This document shows, piece by piece, positions 23,641 to 39,776 of a DNA stretch of 64,000 nt. Position numbers and translations under genes: made by a program. The stretch is from Baylisascaris procyonis. Lineage: Eukaryota > Nematoda > Chromadorea > Rhabditida > Ascarididae. Numbering within the stretch: position 1 is the stretch's first letter; every line of letters starts with the position of its first letter. Below the pieces are notes generated by a model. That model was not told the DNA's origin and did not search any database. It worked only from the letters and a program-made list of their open reading frames with translations. Location of the stretch: the NCBI GenBank assembly GCA_037389465.1, contig JAZARR010000033.1, positions 2,394,501 to 2,458,500 of the forward strand. Direction: 5' to 3'.

Positions 23641-25587
23641 CTTGTCTTCGCGAGCGAATTGCGCGGAGGTTTTCGAAATCAGCGATCCCTCCGTCACCTT
23701 GATTTTCCATGCCGTGTTGGTTGGGTGTCTTCGGTTTACTTGCATTTATGTTTCGGTTTTTTTTTAGTATTATACTTGAAGCATTTAGTGATCGTTAGCG
23801 GTGTGACTCTTCAGTAAGTCATTTTTCTATGATGAAAACTGTTGAAGCTTTGCACGAGTTGCAGCAGCTGTAGTTTGGAAGTGATGCATAGGTGTGACAA
23901 GTGTTGAATTATCGAAATAGGAAGTTGGGAAGAATGCTGCACACAACTCGAATAAATGACTTAAAATAGCTGCACAATGCCGCTTAATGTTGAGAGCGTT
24001 CGATCGTTGTACTACGAAATTTCCTCACCTCCATATAATGCCTCGTTTATCTCTATTTTTCAGTCTTGACAGCCATACATTTTTGTCAGATGCTCCTAAC
24101 TTAACAGAGCTATCCATTTTATATTGAACAGAAAAATGTTCGGGCTTCACTGCAGCTGCCATTCAGCGTACTCTATCCTGCCATGTAGCACAGCGACAAC
24201 GCATTTGCCGAGGTTTTTCCGTTCGAGTTGATAAGGTGTTTCGAATTTCAGTTTCCACCTAGCTTGGCCTCCTAGTGGAACTGGACTCACCCGACTCGGT
24301 GCATTAATAAAACTCATCTTCAATGCGGACCAGCGATATTTGAGCCAGTGAGCTGAAGTGTTACTAACATCGACAATAACTACTAACCCCGAGGTCTGAG
24401 ATTTTCACTTTATTGGACGTCAGTGACAGTGTTTCTGATGCCGGTCTGCTTTTGAGCCTTGTTGGGCAGTCGAAACCAACATCTTATTGTCTTTTCAACT
24501 TCTTGGATGGGCAAAGACTGTTTTCGGTTATATTTGGGGTCCAGCGATCACTTTATTACAGAAGTAATAATATAATACAGATGTGTCATGTGAAATACAA
24601 TGGCCACATAGAAGAGTCCGTCTTTTCTTACTGGATGCACTAATGCAGCTTTATTCGAATATTCCATACCATTATTGTTGCAACAGGACAGTTGAAGTTA
24701 TTTGTGAGGTAATCTTTTTTGAAAGCTGAAGTGAGATAAATTAAGTGATTGCATTTCACGATTTGCTCGATTGCGTTTATTTGCTCATTTACCGCATTTG
24801 GGCATTTTCCGGTATAAACCAATAAAGTGCAATGAACGCGTTTTTTTAAATCTTTCATATGCGAGTTGTGTGTCATGATTTTGAAAAAAAAGTGTTTAGG
24901 CGCATGAGAGTGATCTCGAAATGCGTCCCTATTTTTATTTCGTTCACATTTTTGGCCGATTACTCAACCATCCCCACAATGTCAAAAACTCGTTTGGTGG
25001 GTATGTGCACCTGCAAAATTACCCGCTCTCTTTTACGACATGTTTTTGCTAATTCTTCTGTGATCTACCCATATTTTTACATTATTTTTATTCTCTAGCA
25101 AGATGAATATTACTTAATAGCAGGTTGACTCCACAATACTTCATATAAGTTCCTTTTGAATTGAGGTGATGATTCAGTGTAAAGATGTGTTCTTTTAAAG
25201 ATTTTATTACTTGTCCAAATCTCAAATTTATTAATGGACGAAGTTTTATTTCGTCGTAGCATACGTTGCTTTTTCTAAAGTTTTTGACATGAATTGATAT
25301 TAAAGCTTAATTTTATCCATATAATTGTGTAACTTTATGAGACTTCTATTGAATTGACATTAAGACATCGTTTTATAATTTACCACAGAACAATTATTCC
25401 AATCAAGAAAGTTAACTTAGACTGTATAAAGTTATGTTGCTGAAGATTTCTAGTGCAATTTGCAATTAAAGTAACACCTTACTGCAAAAAATATGAATGA
25501 ATAATTTTCGGATAAAAGGAATGTTGAAAATGCCTTATTGATATGACTCTTTAACGTCTCGTTTGATTATTCTTGAAGTGATTGCAG
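23641..25587. other. Intergenic region before the zinc-ribbon gene
   Basis: No gene is supported. The sequence becomes AT-rich towards 25500. A TTGCAG acceptor-like site ends at 25587, 29 bases before the ATG of the next gene, and could be its trans-splice acceptor. Confidence 0.4.
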
Positions 25588-25616
25588 GTGACTGAATAGT
25601 AGGAGATTACGTGAGG

Positions 25617-29838
<4,222 letters not shown>

Positions 29839-29839
<1 letters not shown>

Positions 29840-29868
29840 ATCCAACAACAGTCTGTTCTTGTTGGATT
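29839..29868 (+). promoter_or_regulatory. Perfect 10-bp stem-loop at the stop codon
   Basis: The arms aatccaacaa (29839-29848) and ttgttggatt (29859-29868) are perfectly complementary around a 10-base loop. The stem starts at the last base of the TAA that closes the zinc-ribbon frame. It may be a 3' UTR structure or coincidence. Confidence 0.4.
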
Positions 29869-30423
29869 CCTTGTTTAGTTTTGAGATGTGTTACTCTTTG
29901 AATTCAAGCAGGCTTTAAGTAAAACTGGAAGATTGGCAAAAAACAGCTAGATATTCAGCGTCGGTTGCACCGTGCAGAGTTTTGTGTGCGGGAAGTTCGA
30001 AGGGTGGGAACTGAGGTTGGATCTTCTTGAGCCGTTGCGCATCAACGATTAGCTTATATCACGCACCTCTCTTTCGCTTGCTTGATTTTTTGACAGCACA
30101 TAATGTTACCTATGAGAGTTATATAAACCACTATCATTCTTACGTTGCGACTGAAAGAGGACTGTATATTCTGAGGAGTGTTTCGTTCTGCTATGCAAGT
30201 GAGGAGAGAGGAGGGTGGAGCGGGAGAAGGAATCGTTGTTTTGCTGTCTTATAATAGATGAAGCTTTAGATTCTTTTTTCAGTGTTGGTGATTTGTTCTC
30301 GTTATCATCGATTGTTGATTAGATTGCAGAGGAATTTGCTTGATAGCTTTGTGCAAGTTTAATCACCAATATAAGACCACTGTTGTGGAAGTATCTATAT
30401 GAGTTTGTTGGCTCTAAAAAGCT

Positions 30424-33400
30424 ATGTTTCGCCTTACGGAGTTCCCAGAGTGTGAAGGTGACTGTTTCAAGGAAATTCAGCGTTTATTGCCATTTGCGTT
30501 GTTGCCTTTTTTAGCTCGCATAGTTGTGGCAAACAGATGCCTTTTCTTGCAGTTACACTGGAATAAAGTTTCAGCTTCATAAAGGCGACTCTGATAGTGA
30601 TGAATCTATGCGCGTCGTTATTATCGACGAAGAAAGTGATGGGGAAACGGATAACATGCAAGTGGGAGACCGTTCTCACAACGATTTGGCTGTTTATAGG
30701 AAGCTCTTGTCACATTCGCAACAAGAAAGTGACACAGATATACTTCCAAAAAGAATCAGAAGCTTTAAAGCGCTCTGCAAATATATTTTAGAGGTTAGGC
30801 CACTTCCATTCTTGCTTTGAATGAGTTTATTAACATTAATAATTGCCATTTGTGGGACATTCGTTCTCGATTTTTTAAAGCAAACTATTGCGAGATATTG
30901 GGGTGGCTGTTTATTTTGTGTCGTTTGATTTTTGTGCAGTTGCCTCACTTATGTATCCGATCTCTCTCTCAAACCGGGAATTGCGCTCGGTGAGTGTTAG
31001 CTAGCTCCTTTAAATATCTCAATACGGAATCATATCGCACTTTGGTACTGTTTTGGTATGCGAAGCTTTACGTGGTTAGTGTCACGTCAGTTTTCTCACT
31101 TCTCTCAGAATTATTAATGAAAATGCTAATTGGTTGCAGGTACCGCCATGTGTAAGCAACGGTTCATTAGCTGCGGATGATGAAGGGGTGAGAAAGTTCG
31201 TTCGTTTTCGTTTGCTTATTTATTTTACTTTTGTGGCTAGCGTTGGCCGGTTGGAAAAGGATCTTAGCACTGCACCCAGTTAGGTGGTATGCGGACGTGC
31301 AGGTGAACAGCGCGGTGTTGAAGTGATTCACGCACCTGACCGAGGAAATTTGTCACTCGCGTAGTAATTAAATATAAGGTGAAAAATGTAGAAATTGTTT
31401 TGGAAGCATCGATTTGATTTTGAATTTCAAGTCCTGCAGAGCGTAGCACCAATGTTTGTCAGGAGAGGAGACCCAAGCAAGTTCACCGTGTTGAATCCTG
31501 CGGGATGCTATTTCATCCGGTTTTGCTTCAGGTTTATGCCTGCGATGATGATCTCTCCCTCTGCATGCATCTCTTTCGTTCTTAGAGACTCACGTTTGCG
31601 ACTTAAGTTACAAAGGGATACTAAAACCACTGCTGAAAGTGCAAGTTTCTACCGATGAACACAGGGTAATGTAAACATAGGGAAGTAAACGTACATGTCT
31701 CCTTTATGTGAATTGGAGAATAGTGGGACATGTGCTGAATGAATAACATTTCAATTCTTTTTCTGATCGAATTTTAGGCTGCCTCTTTTTGAGGAGTGCT
31801 GTGAGAATATCACTAACTAGAGGTATTTAGAGAAAACAGTGGGGAGGTGGAGGAGGGAAAAAGATGGAAGGGCTGAATTGAAATATACCACGATGTTGAC
31901 GAGAAATATTTGCTATATAAGCATAGTCAGTAGAGAAGAATGGGCTTAGTAGTTGCCGACCACAACAGATGAAATCAGCCAGTGTTTGAATCTTGCTGGT
32001 AAGTGGCTTAAAAATCGCGCTCTTCGCACGCAGCTTTTCTTCTAAATTCCTGTCCACCCTATTGCAGTGTTGGATCGAGCAGGTGTGCTAATCTCAAATT
32101 TTGTATTGGGTATTGTTTGAAGAATACGTGCTATAATTGAGAATGGTATTATGTAAACGAGTGAATTGTAGAGCGCTAAGCGTTTCGCAAAAGAATGCGA
32201 ACGACTTTTGAAAGAAAGCAAAATGTTGAAGAAGAAGATGGTGTGTCTTCCACGTCACAGTATCCGTCCCAGGTAACTTCTTTTTTTTTACAACCTTGCT
32301 CTGTAAAAATTCCTCGGTAATTGCGAGGTTTTGTCTTTGCCCAAGAGTGTCGGAATCAGGTTCTCTGCATAATGTCCATACCTATGTGCGGATCTCTGAA
32401 GAACGATCAACGAGCAATAAGTCAGATACTGACGCTGTAATCGAAGTACGTTGCGCTTGGATTGTCCAAATGGTGAAGGTGAGCAGAACGAACTTTCGAG
32501 CTTCACCAATGAGAGATTTCGAAGCGCGCAAATCTTGAAAACGGCATCCTTAAAAAGTTGATTTTGGTTCTTGAGACAAATCATGGATGAACTTTTTCTG
32601 TTTTGAAGAAATAATTTTTCGGTATTTTTGTGCACAAAAATCTCATCGGCAACATTTGACGGTGTCCTGAGCACCTTCGAATTTCGCATTAATCGTCCTC
32701 ATCTTCCAAACTCCTTTTTTCGAAATCGAGATCGTTCGTCGGTACTCGGATCACATTGCGTTCGCCAATTTGATGTGTTGTTCTGGTCACGATCATGTCA
32801 ACTTTTATCCATCCGCTGTCCAGTGGAGCTGGAGAACAAAGTTATTGAGATAGTTGCATTGAGGAGGTGGGAAATATGAAAGTTCTTAATTTAAAGTGCG
32901 TTAAATGCTGATATTTAGGTATACCATTTTCATTTACGAGTTGCAAATATAAATATTTCAATTCGACCCCCGCCTTCCGTTTTTGTGTTCAAAGAAGTGC
33001 TGTTTTACGTGATTTGCTCAGTTTTTCGCTTCTAATTATACATCTGCTGCAAAGTTTCAGAAAAGGAGAACCGTCACCCTTTGAGCCGTGGATGTTGCAA
33101 CGGTATGGCATGTTTGAAAGTGAAGATTGGAGGAAGCCGGTTCGGCTGACTTGTGGAACGGCCGTTGATGCATTCGTAATATTTCATTGATTTTTTTTAC
33201 AGTTTCATTTATTTTTGCCTCAAGTCACACCTCGACGTTCTCCTTTAGCGTCTGCATTTCAATAATTGGTGACGGGCGAAGGATATTTAAAAGAAAATTT
33301 GCTGAAGTACATGGTGACTGTATGAGTATAATGTTGCTCGGAAAATGTCTGCCCTTGAGAATGGAAAGGCAGTAGGTACACGAATGAAAACCGAGAAGCA

Positions 33401-35425
33401 GCCGTTTAAAAGTAGAGAAAAATAAAAGAACATTTATTGTTATAGCACTTGTATGAAGTGATTCTGAGGAGAACCATTGGCGAGTATTAAAACCGGTGAT
33501 CATGTGAATATCCTCAGGTTACCACCTACAATCTCTTGTACAATCGCGACAATTTCGTGAGCGCAGTGAACGACGAAATGCGTAGGCACAATATGTATAT
33601 CTACGACCCGACGTTGCCGCTGAGGCAGCAGCGGATGATGGCGAGAGTCCTGCAATCATGGAACGAAAAGGACGGAGAGGTGCAGTTTGAGGAGCTGAAG
33701 AAAACGATTGACCTAAATGCGTTGCGACTACAAGTAATGAATGGTGCGGGTGTTGCGGAGGTAAATGACTTTCCCGAAAATTGTTTTTAGAAATGTCAGT
33801 CTGTGATACTCAGTGGGTGCTGAAAAAGAAACTGTAGCTGTGGTTGAAGGATTCATAGTGACAATCTGCGTTTGATTTTCACAACGTTTGATTTTTTTGT
33901 TATGACTCTCCGAAATGTGAGCTGGATGCATCTGTTATACCGCATATGATGTGTTACACTGTTAGGGGTTTATATGCTTTTCAGGTAATGCGCCAAATTC
34001 ATATGATCGAAGCGGCGAATCGGATTGGCAAAGAGGAAGTTGATGGAGGCGATGATAGCAGGGCAGCTAAGGAAGGAGTTTGCGTTGCCGGACCAAGTCG
34101 GTCATCGAAAAAAGATGCAACAGTTGAAGAGGTTAACGCCTTGTTAGAACGGACTTCATCGGAAACTAGTACACCAGCACCTGGAAAAGGTAATTCTTGG
34201 GAGTGGAGCGTCTTTTTTCTTTTCATGAGAAGGAGGACACCTTCATGTTTTTCCACGCGTAGATTTGGTGTTTTTTTTTTTTTTTCAACACTGGCGCTGT
34301 ATATGGTACGCTGGCACTTTTCAGCACCAGCACTGTATATATTTGTGCGTAAGTACTGTTTGCACGCTTATGCGGGATGAGTTGTTATTTGCCACATTTC
34401 ATGGTGTTTCACTCAGATTCAGCAAATCATTTTCTACTCGTGAATTATCGTTAACTCGATGTTCTCCATATCCATGCTGTTCGTTTACTAGGAAGTCCGT
34501 AAAGTGATTTTTTCGAAACTTCTCGACGAATTTGTTGGGCATCTATCCTGGTTTTTGATGAGGGGGTACACTTATAAAAGGATGTGATTTGATAGCGCTT
34601 GCAATCGGTTTCTCTTCAGAAGTGGCATCGGTTGTTGGGACTACGGCAGTTGCAGCAGACAAAACGTGCTGGCAAGAAACGTTATTTTCACAGAACGCCG
34701 GGACGAATGATGTGCTTAAGTGCAAGGTCCAAGAATACGTAGATATTTATGTGCGTGAATTTAAAAGTTCGGCGCAGAAAACCGATAATAGCAAAGAAGA
34801 TAAAGGCGAAGAAGTGGAGATGGTTGAGGTGAGTGCTGGAACAGCATTTTTCTATAACCTTGAAAGTAAAAGCATTTTAAGTTTAGCTTCGATTATTTAT
34901 TGCGTCTTGCAAAATTTTCATAGCCATCTATTTCGCTTTCGACAGCTGGCCAGACTTCTCAAGCTTTCTCGTTTTTCTTTTCCATTTTTCGACCTTTCTT
35001 TTCCATTTTTTCCATTTCTTTTCCATTTTCTCAATTTCTCCTTCGTAATTCTTTTCTTTTTTTGCCTTGCGGTCTGCCACATGCTTATCTTAGATTCCTT
35101 TCCTTTGCTGTCCAAAACCTCACTTCTTTTCTGTTGTTTCCCACTTTTCTTGCAAAAAGACGCTATTTCACTCTTCGTTTTGTTAGTGCATTATGCCCGG
35201 AATTCCTACTGTGCCACCCGAAATGTCTGTATATTCCATGCGGGTTCGTTGGTACGGACCCGTTTCCGCTCCTTTTGTTGGTTTCGCGGTGCGGATAGAC
35301 ATTATCTTCCGCTCATTTTACAGGAGCATTCAAGTTTAGCAAGTGAGGTTATGGCCACGCCCGAGGATTGCTGTCACATGTGCGATGAATTCGATCCAGA
35401 AAGCGATTTCGTCCTCGATTATTAG
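30424..35425 (+). CDS. Uncharacterised multi-exon acidic protein
   Basis: Exons that join in phase are 31140-31187, 32172-32272, 32346-32478, 33061-33175, 33518-33760, 33985-34189, 34620-34828 and 35324-35425 (stop TAG). A short exon at 32824-32866 joins 33061, but its link to 32346-32478 needs another unfound piece. Two 5' routes are possible. One is 30424-30457 (MFRLTEFPECE) plus 30940-30989. The other is the acidic exon 30575-30793 (DSDSDESMRVV...), perhaps joined to the preceding zinc-ribbon gene. Visible features are a charged helix (KRFAKECERLLKESKMLKKK), a compact segment with SPFEPWMLQRYGMFESEDW, a helical stretch with QQRMMARVLQSWNEKDGEV, a Lys/Glu-rich part, and a C-terminal CCHMCDEFDPESDFVLDY. 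No family was recognised. The consistent phases and protein-like composition make it very likely real. I infer a nuclear or scaffold-type protein only from its charge. Confidence 0.6.
30575..30793 (+). CDS. Acidic exon linking the zinc-ribbon and unknown genes
   Basis: TTTCAG ends at 30574 and a GAG|GTTAGG donor follows 30793. The 73 codons are phase 0 at both ends and read as acidic, probably phosphorylated sequence (GDSDSDESM, IDEESDGETDN) followed by a basic end (PKRIRSFKALCKYILE). Phase 0 matches both the possible donor at 29791 and the exon at 31140, so it could be a middle exon of a single 25.6-35.4 kb gene. It cannot be used together with the 30940-30989 exon without a frameshift, so either that exon is skipped or the two are alternatives. 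Confidence 0.55.
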
Positions 35426-36064
35426 TTGCACCGTCAGTCTCGCTCTTTCTTATACTAACATCGGTTTTTAGGTATGAGTCGCTGATCTTACTTCCCTCTT
35501 GTTTCGGAACTTTCCGGGTGGTTCGCAGATTTTCGAACCGCAAAGAACAACAGGATGTTTTTTATAAATTAGAAAAGTCAAAAATCTGGGAAAAAATCAA
35601 GGAAGAGATGACCGGAAGCGCTGAATTTTCGGTTCCCAATTCTGAGCGCGCCTGAAAGATCTCGGTTAAATCTGATTGCGACTGGAAGCGGTCAGAATTA
35701 GATTCACCTGGGGCCTATACGTAAAATGAATTCACACTAATTTCAACCTCGCGACGTTTTTTCCAAGGCTAGGAGAAGTACGCCGTTGAATGAACCTTTT
35801 GTAACTTAGTTGACAACTTTTTCTAAATCATCTCACTGTCTTCGTTGATTTCTTTGTATACACGAGTTTACTAATTTTTCATTTTCTGTTTTCTGCCAGT
35901 TTACCAGACTTACGTAATAACTAGTTAGTAATATAGGCCATATGAATACTAATTTTTTTTTCAGTTCGTTATCGTTTCAGTATAGGAAGGTCATCGATTT
36001 TATGGCCGCCTATTTGTTAACATTTTTATTAACAGATGTTGCTTGTCACTCTTTTTCAGCAAAG

Positions 36065-36092
36065 TTCTCTCTCTCTCTCTCTCTCTCTCTCG
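36065..36092. repeat. (CT)n microsatellite
   Basis: A run of CT dinucleotides of about 28 bases between T-rich flanks. Confidence 0.88.
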
Positions 36093-39000
36093 GTTGTTCC
36101 AGATTTCCTTTCATAATTTTCGGCTTGTATATCATTTGGTCTCAGCTAGGATCATTGCCTTAAATGCCAGGTTTTCGTCAGCACGTGCTAGAGAAGTCGA
36201 GTGCGGAATTTATTTTTTGCTCCGCCCACTTGGAGGGCTGCTTTCCTCCTCTTGATTCCCTTCCTCGTACACCCATGTATTATTTTTAAGGCTACACAGG
36301 AATGGGTCTCAGATTTTCATCACATGTCGCCTTTAGGAGAGGAGGGGATTACTGGACAAGGTAATTTTTGGAAGCGATGCATTTAAGGTTAGGAAAGTCG
36401 GTGCAGTTCATTCATTGCTGGCCCTAAGGGGGCTGTTGGATTTGTTCATAAGAGCTGTTTGGGCATGCAAGAAGCATCCGCTTTGTTGTATGAAAGGTGG
36501 CGTAAGCAACTACCACCAGGAATGTTCTCTTTGTGCTCGACATGTCCGCTTTTCCGCGATATTTTCTGACTGAAATCCGAGATCACTAGTTTTGTCTGCA
36601 AAAGTTCAGAACGTCTTTGCTTTCGACTATTCACTTAGATGAATTGCGCAGGTATGAATATTTCGATATTTGCGTCGATATATATTCGATATATTTGTGG
36701 ACGTTCAATTCATTAGTTTAAGTTTTAACAATCAGGTTTTGTCGAATATTATTTTACTAATTTTCTGACCATGCTTTACTATTCTTCAAGCATATGGTTG
36801 GTGCTTGGCGCTAGATAGCGAACGAGATCCACGTAACGGTGCTATATCACTTAGTGCCTCTTAGTTATCAACGTTTTCATATTTGATCGGTTGCATGCGA
36901 GTCGATATTGCGCTACAACACATCGGCCTTCTATAGAATTGCACTGTTGTGTTGCTGTCGTTCACCAGCTGCTGCAGACGCTGTTTATTCTTCTGTTCTA
37001 TGATGATGCGGTGTTTTTGGTGGTTGATTTTTTATTCTGTTTTCAGCTTATTACTTTTACTTTCACTGAGGTTTTTTATTGTTCGATAAAGTTTTCATTT
37101 TTTATCTTTGGGTATGTCTTGATGTGCAACATAAAGGAGTAGTGACACAGCCATCGCAATGCAGTATGGCGTATATACAGACGCAGTAGACAAACTAGTT
37201 TCAGTGCAGAGTAAGTGGAGTCGGGATTTATTTAGCACCCACGCAAACAATTTAAAACTTAGAATTTTCCGATTTTAACAGATTGAAATGCGGTTAACTT
37301 GTGTAAATAGTGATAAGGATACCTGCACACAATTAAACAGTTGCCCCTTAGGTTACTGAGGATTTTAAGAAGTTGAGTTTACTCACTCGCTGCTGAAAAA
37401 GTTTCAGCGTAACAATTGAACATGAAAATTTTCCCTCTAGCGATGTCTAATTCCTAGAAAATTGAAGGCACTGTTCAGTACAAAAGAAAAGGCCGTGTAT
37501 ATACTGCTATGATTAGTGCCATAGGGTATGCCCTACACTCGAAGGTTCTGCTTAATGTCTTTTCTGGTTTTCCAAGCGCGAAGCTTTCTAGGCCTTCTCA
37601 CGCAAGCTATTGAATAGCCTATTCGAGGATATAAGATTTTCCTGGAGTTTTCGGCGCTGTTGGACCTTCCACGGTGTATTCCGCGAAGACGGTGAGAGGT
37701 CAGGTTCGAGGTAAGACATGATTCACCCCAAATAGACTGTCAAATTTCAACTCAGCGTCCTCAGAGTCCTAATTGTGTCAGCTTTCGTCAAATGTGGAGC
37801 ACCGTGGGCTTAAATTCTACAGCCTCTGCTGTTCTGACATAACGGTATGGTTACATACGGTTAAGTATTGACACGGTGACCGATGATTGCACAAACGTCA
37901 CTGCGTCTAGCCCAGTCATTTCATTGCTGCCTGAGCGGTTTCATTGCTGATGCCAGTTGCACTTGAGCATCGTCGTGCCATCCTCATTCCTCATTTCTTT
38001 ACCGCTCGGTTCGAATGGCCTAATAGTATCCGCTGTTTTGCTGAGTGGCTCCGGGTGGCCCAATAATTCTATAATTCCTTTGAATTTATTGACTGACACA
38101 TTGTTGCTTAATGGAACCTCCTATGGCCCAGTAGTTTCATTCCTGTGTTATTCAGTTCAGCATGGTCCAACAATTCTTTTTTAAGGACTCGTTGCGATAT
38201 TCATTGAGGCCTATCACTTCTTCTTACAATCGGCTGCACATAAAAATGAGCGCTGTCATCTGAAACGAACAAATCAACCACACTGCCACAAAAAAAAACT
38301 ATTTAAGGTTTGGTTACACGTTTTAAGGCGACCATTCACGAAAGAAAGATTCCAAAAATAGCACACACATAAGTATATATAAACATAGGTCGGAAGCAAA
38401 GAGCAATACAAGCATCAAGAATATCGAGCAAGCTAGCTCACCGGAGTCGTTACGCCATGGCATCATCATGCATGCAGGACAACGACAACGTGACAGGACA
38501 TCACCAAATTTGCATATTTCATTGAAATTTTTGGAAAAAGAAAGTTCTTCCGATCTGGAGTGCAGTCGAAAATTTCTTCAGTTCGGACGAGAAGCTTCAG
38601 TAGAAAGTTTTCCATAAGGTACACGCCTGGAAGTGACTCGTCGAAGTGAAAGTGCTTTAGTGAACCAATAAAACACATCTACGTTGGTTACACTACGCAA
38701 CTTCGTTTCCCAACATGAGGAAGGAGAAGGAACTACTTCATTTGCGTGCTTCTAAAAAACTACATAAGAAATAACAATAGCCTGCAACGTTCAGTTCCAA
38801 AGTGACCAGTGGTCATTCGGTTTGCATGACACAGTGGACGTTAGAAGTGGAATCTATTCGTCAGTAAAATATATACTTGCAAATCTTCAGATCCGGCAGC
38901 CAAAGCGGAATCTGTCGGCGGAGATAGCACTTTTGGATATACAATGTTTTGAAGAAAACTAAACTTATCTGACAAAAAATAACTCAGTGTGATGGACAAG

Positions 39001-39414
39001 TCTGCTGTCATTCCATTAATCGGAAGCTCAAAAACAATGCACTTTTCCCAGTCATCTAGTCATCTAGCAGCGTTTATTCTATGCCAACAAAAGCAGCGTT
39101 TAAAAAATCTAGGTGGATTTGAACAGAATCGGGCACGTCGAGGTTTCACTTTTAATCACATTTTCCTTGAGGTGACTTCCCCTGAATAGAATTTGCGATC
39201 TGAGCACCTTCTCAACAAATTTTTTTGCAGCTGAAGAAACTTTGAAAATACACTTGAAAAGTGAATCAAAAATTTTACTGCTTGCAGCATTTTTTTTTTC
39301 TTTTCAACAACATCACCACTCCATCAGTTCAAATTCGATACTAATCATGAAACAAATAGTGAAGTTTGTAGGGCGATAAATGAATGTTGTTTTGGCGATA
39401 GTAGAGAAAACATT

Positions 39415-39486
39415 AAATTATTTGGATATAGGAAGACAATAAGTCATATCAAATTATTTGGATATAGGAAGACATTAAATCATATC
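39415..39486. repeat. 36-bp tandem duplication
   Basis: Copies at 39415-39450 and 39451-39486 both begin aaattatttggatataggaa and end catatc, with about three mismatches near the end. No coding or regulatory role is visible. Confidence 0.9.
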
Positions 39487-39776
39487 TTCATAGGATTTAG
39501 GAGACCGCTACTGCTTGAAGTAGAATCGTGACGTTTTCCTTAACGTATGGGCCTGATCTCCTACTGCACTCTTCCTCTTTAAATCCTTTCGTAGACGACA
39601 GTCAGGGATTGCATTAAAAAGCATATCTACAAGCTTTTTTTTAAAAAAATATTGTGCTAACATTCTCATCTATAAGCGTGTATGAAGGAAGGACTGAAAA
39701 GAAGTTGGAAAAGAGGACTCCCGAAGCAGACGTTCTTGATATAGAAATGCTTGAAGAATCGAATAAACAAACTTAC

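Larger units (their letters stand above)
35426..39776. other. Region between the convergent genes
   Basis: The plus-strand unknown gene ends at 35425 and the last convincing minus-strand SCYL2 exon ends at 39777. The 3' end of SCYL2 must lie here or just after its last exon, but I cannot place it. A weak candidate reads seven codons to a stop after a TTTTCAG on the minus strand near 39700. The rest holds a (CT)n run near 36065-36092, a tandem 36-bp duplication at 39415-39486, and degenerate ggcccaataatt-like motifs at 38020-38170. Confidence 0.4.
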
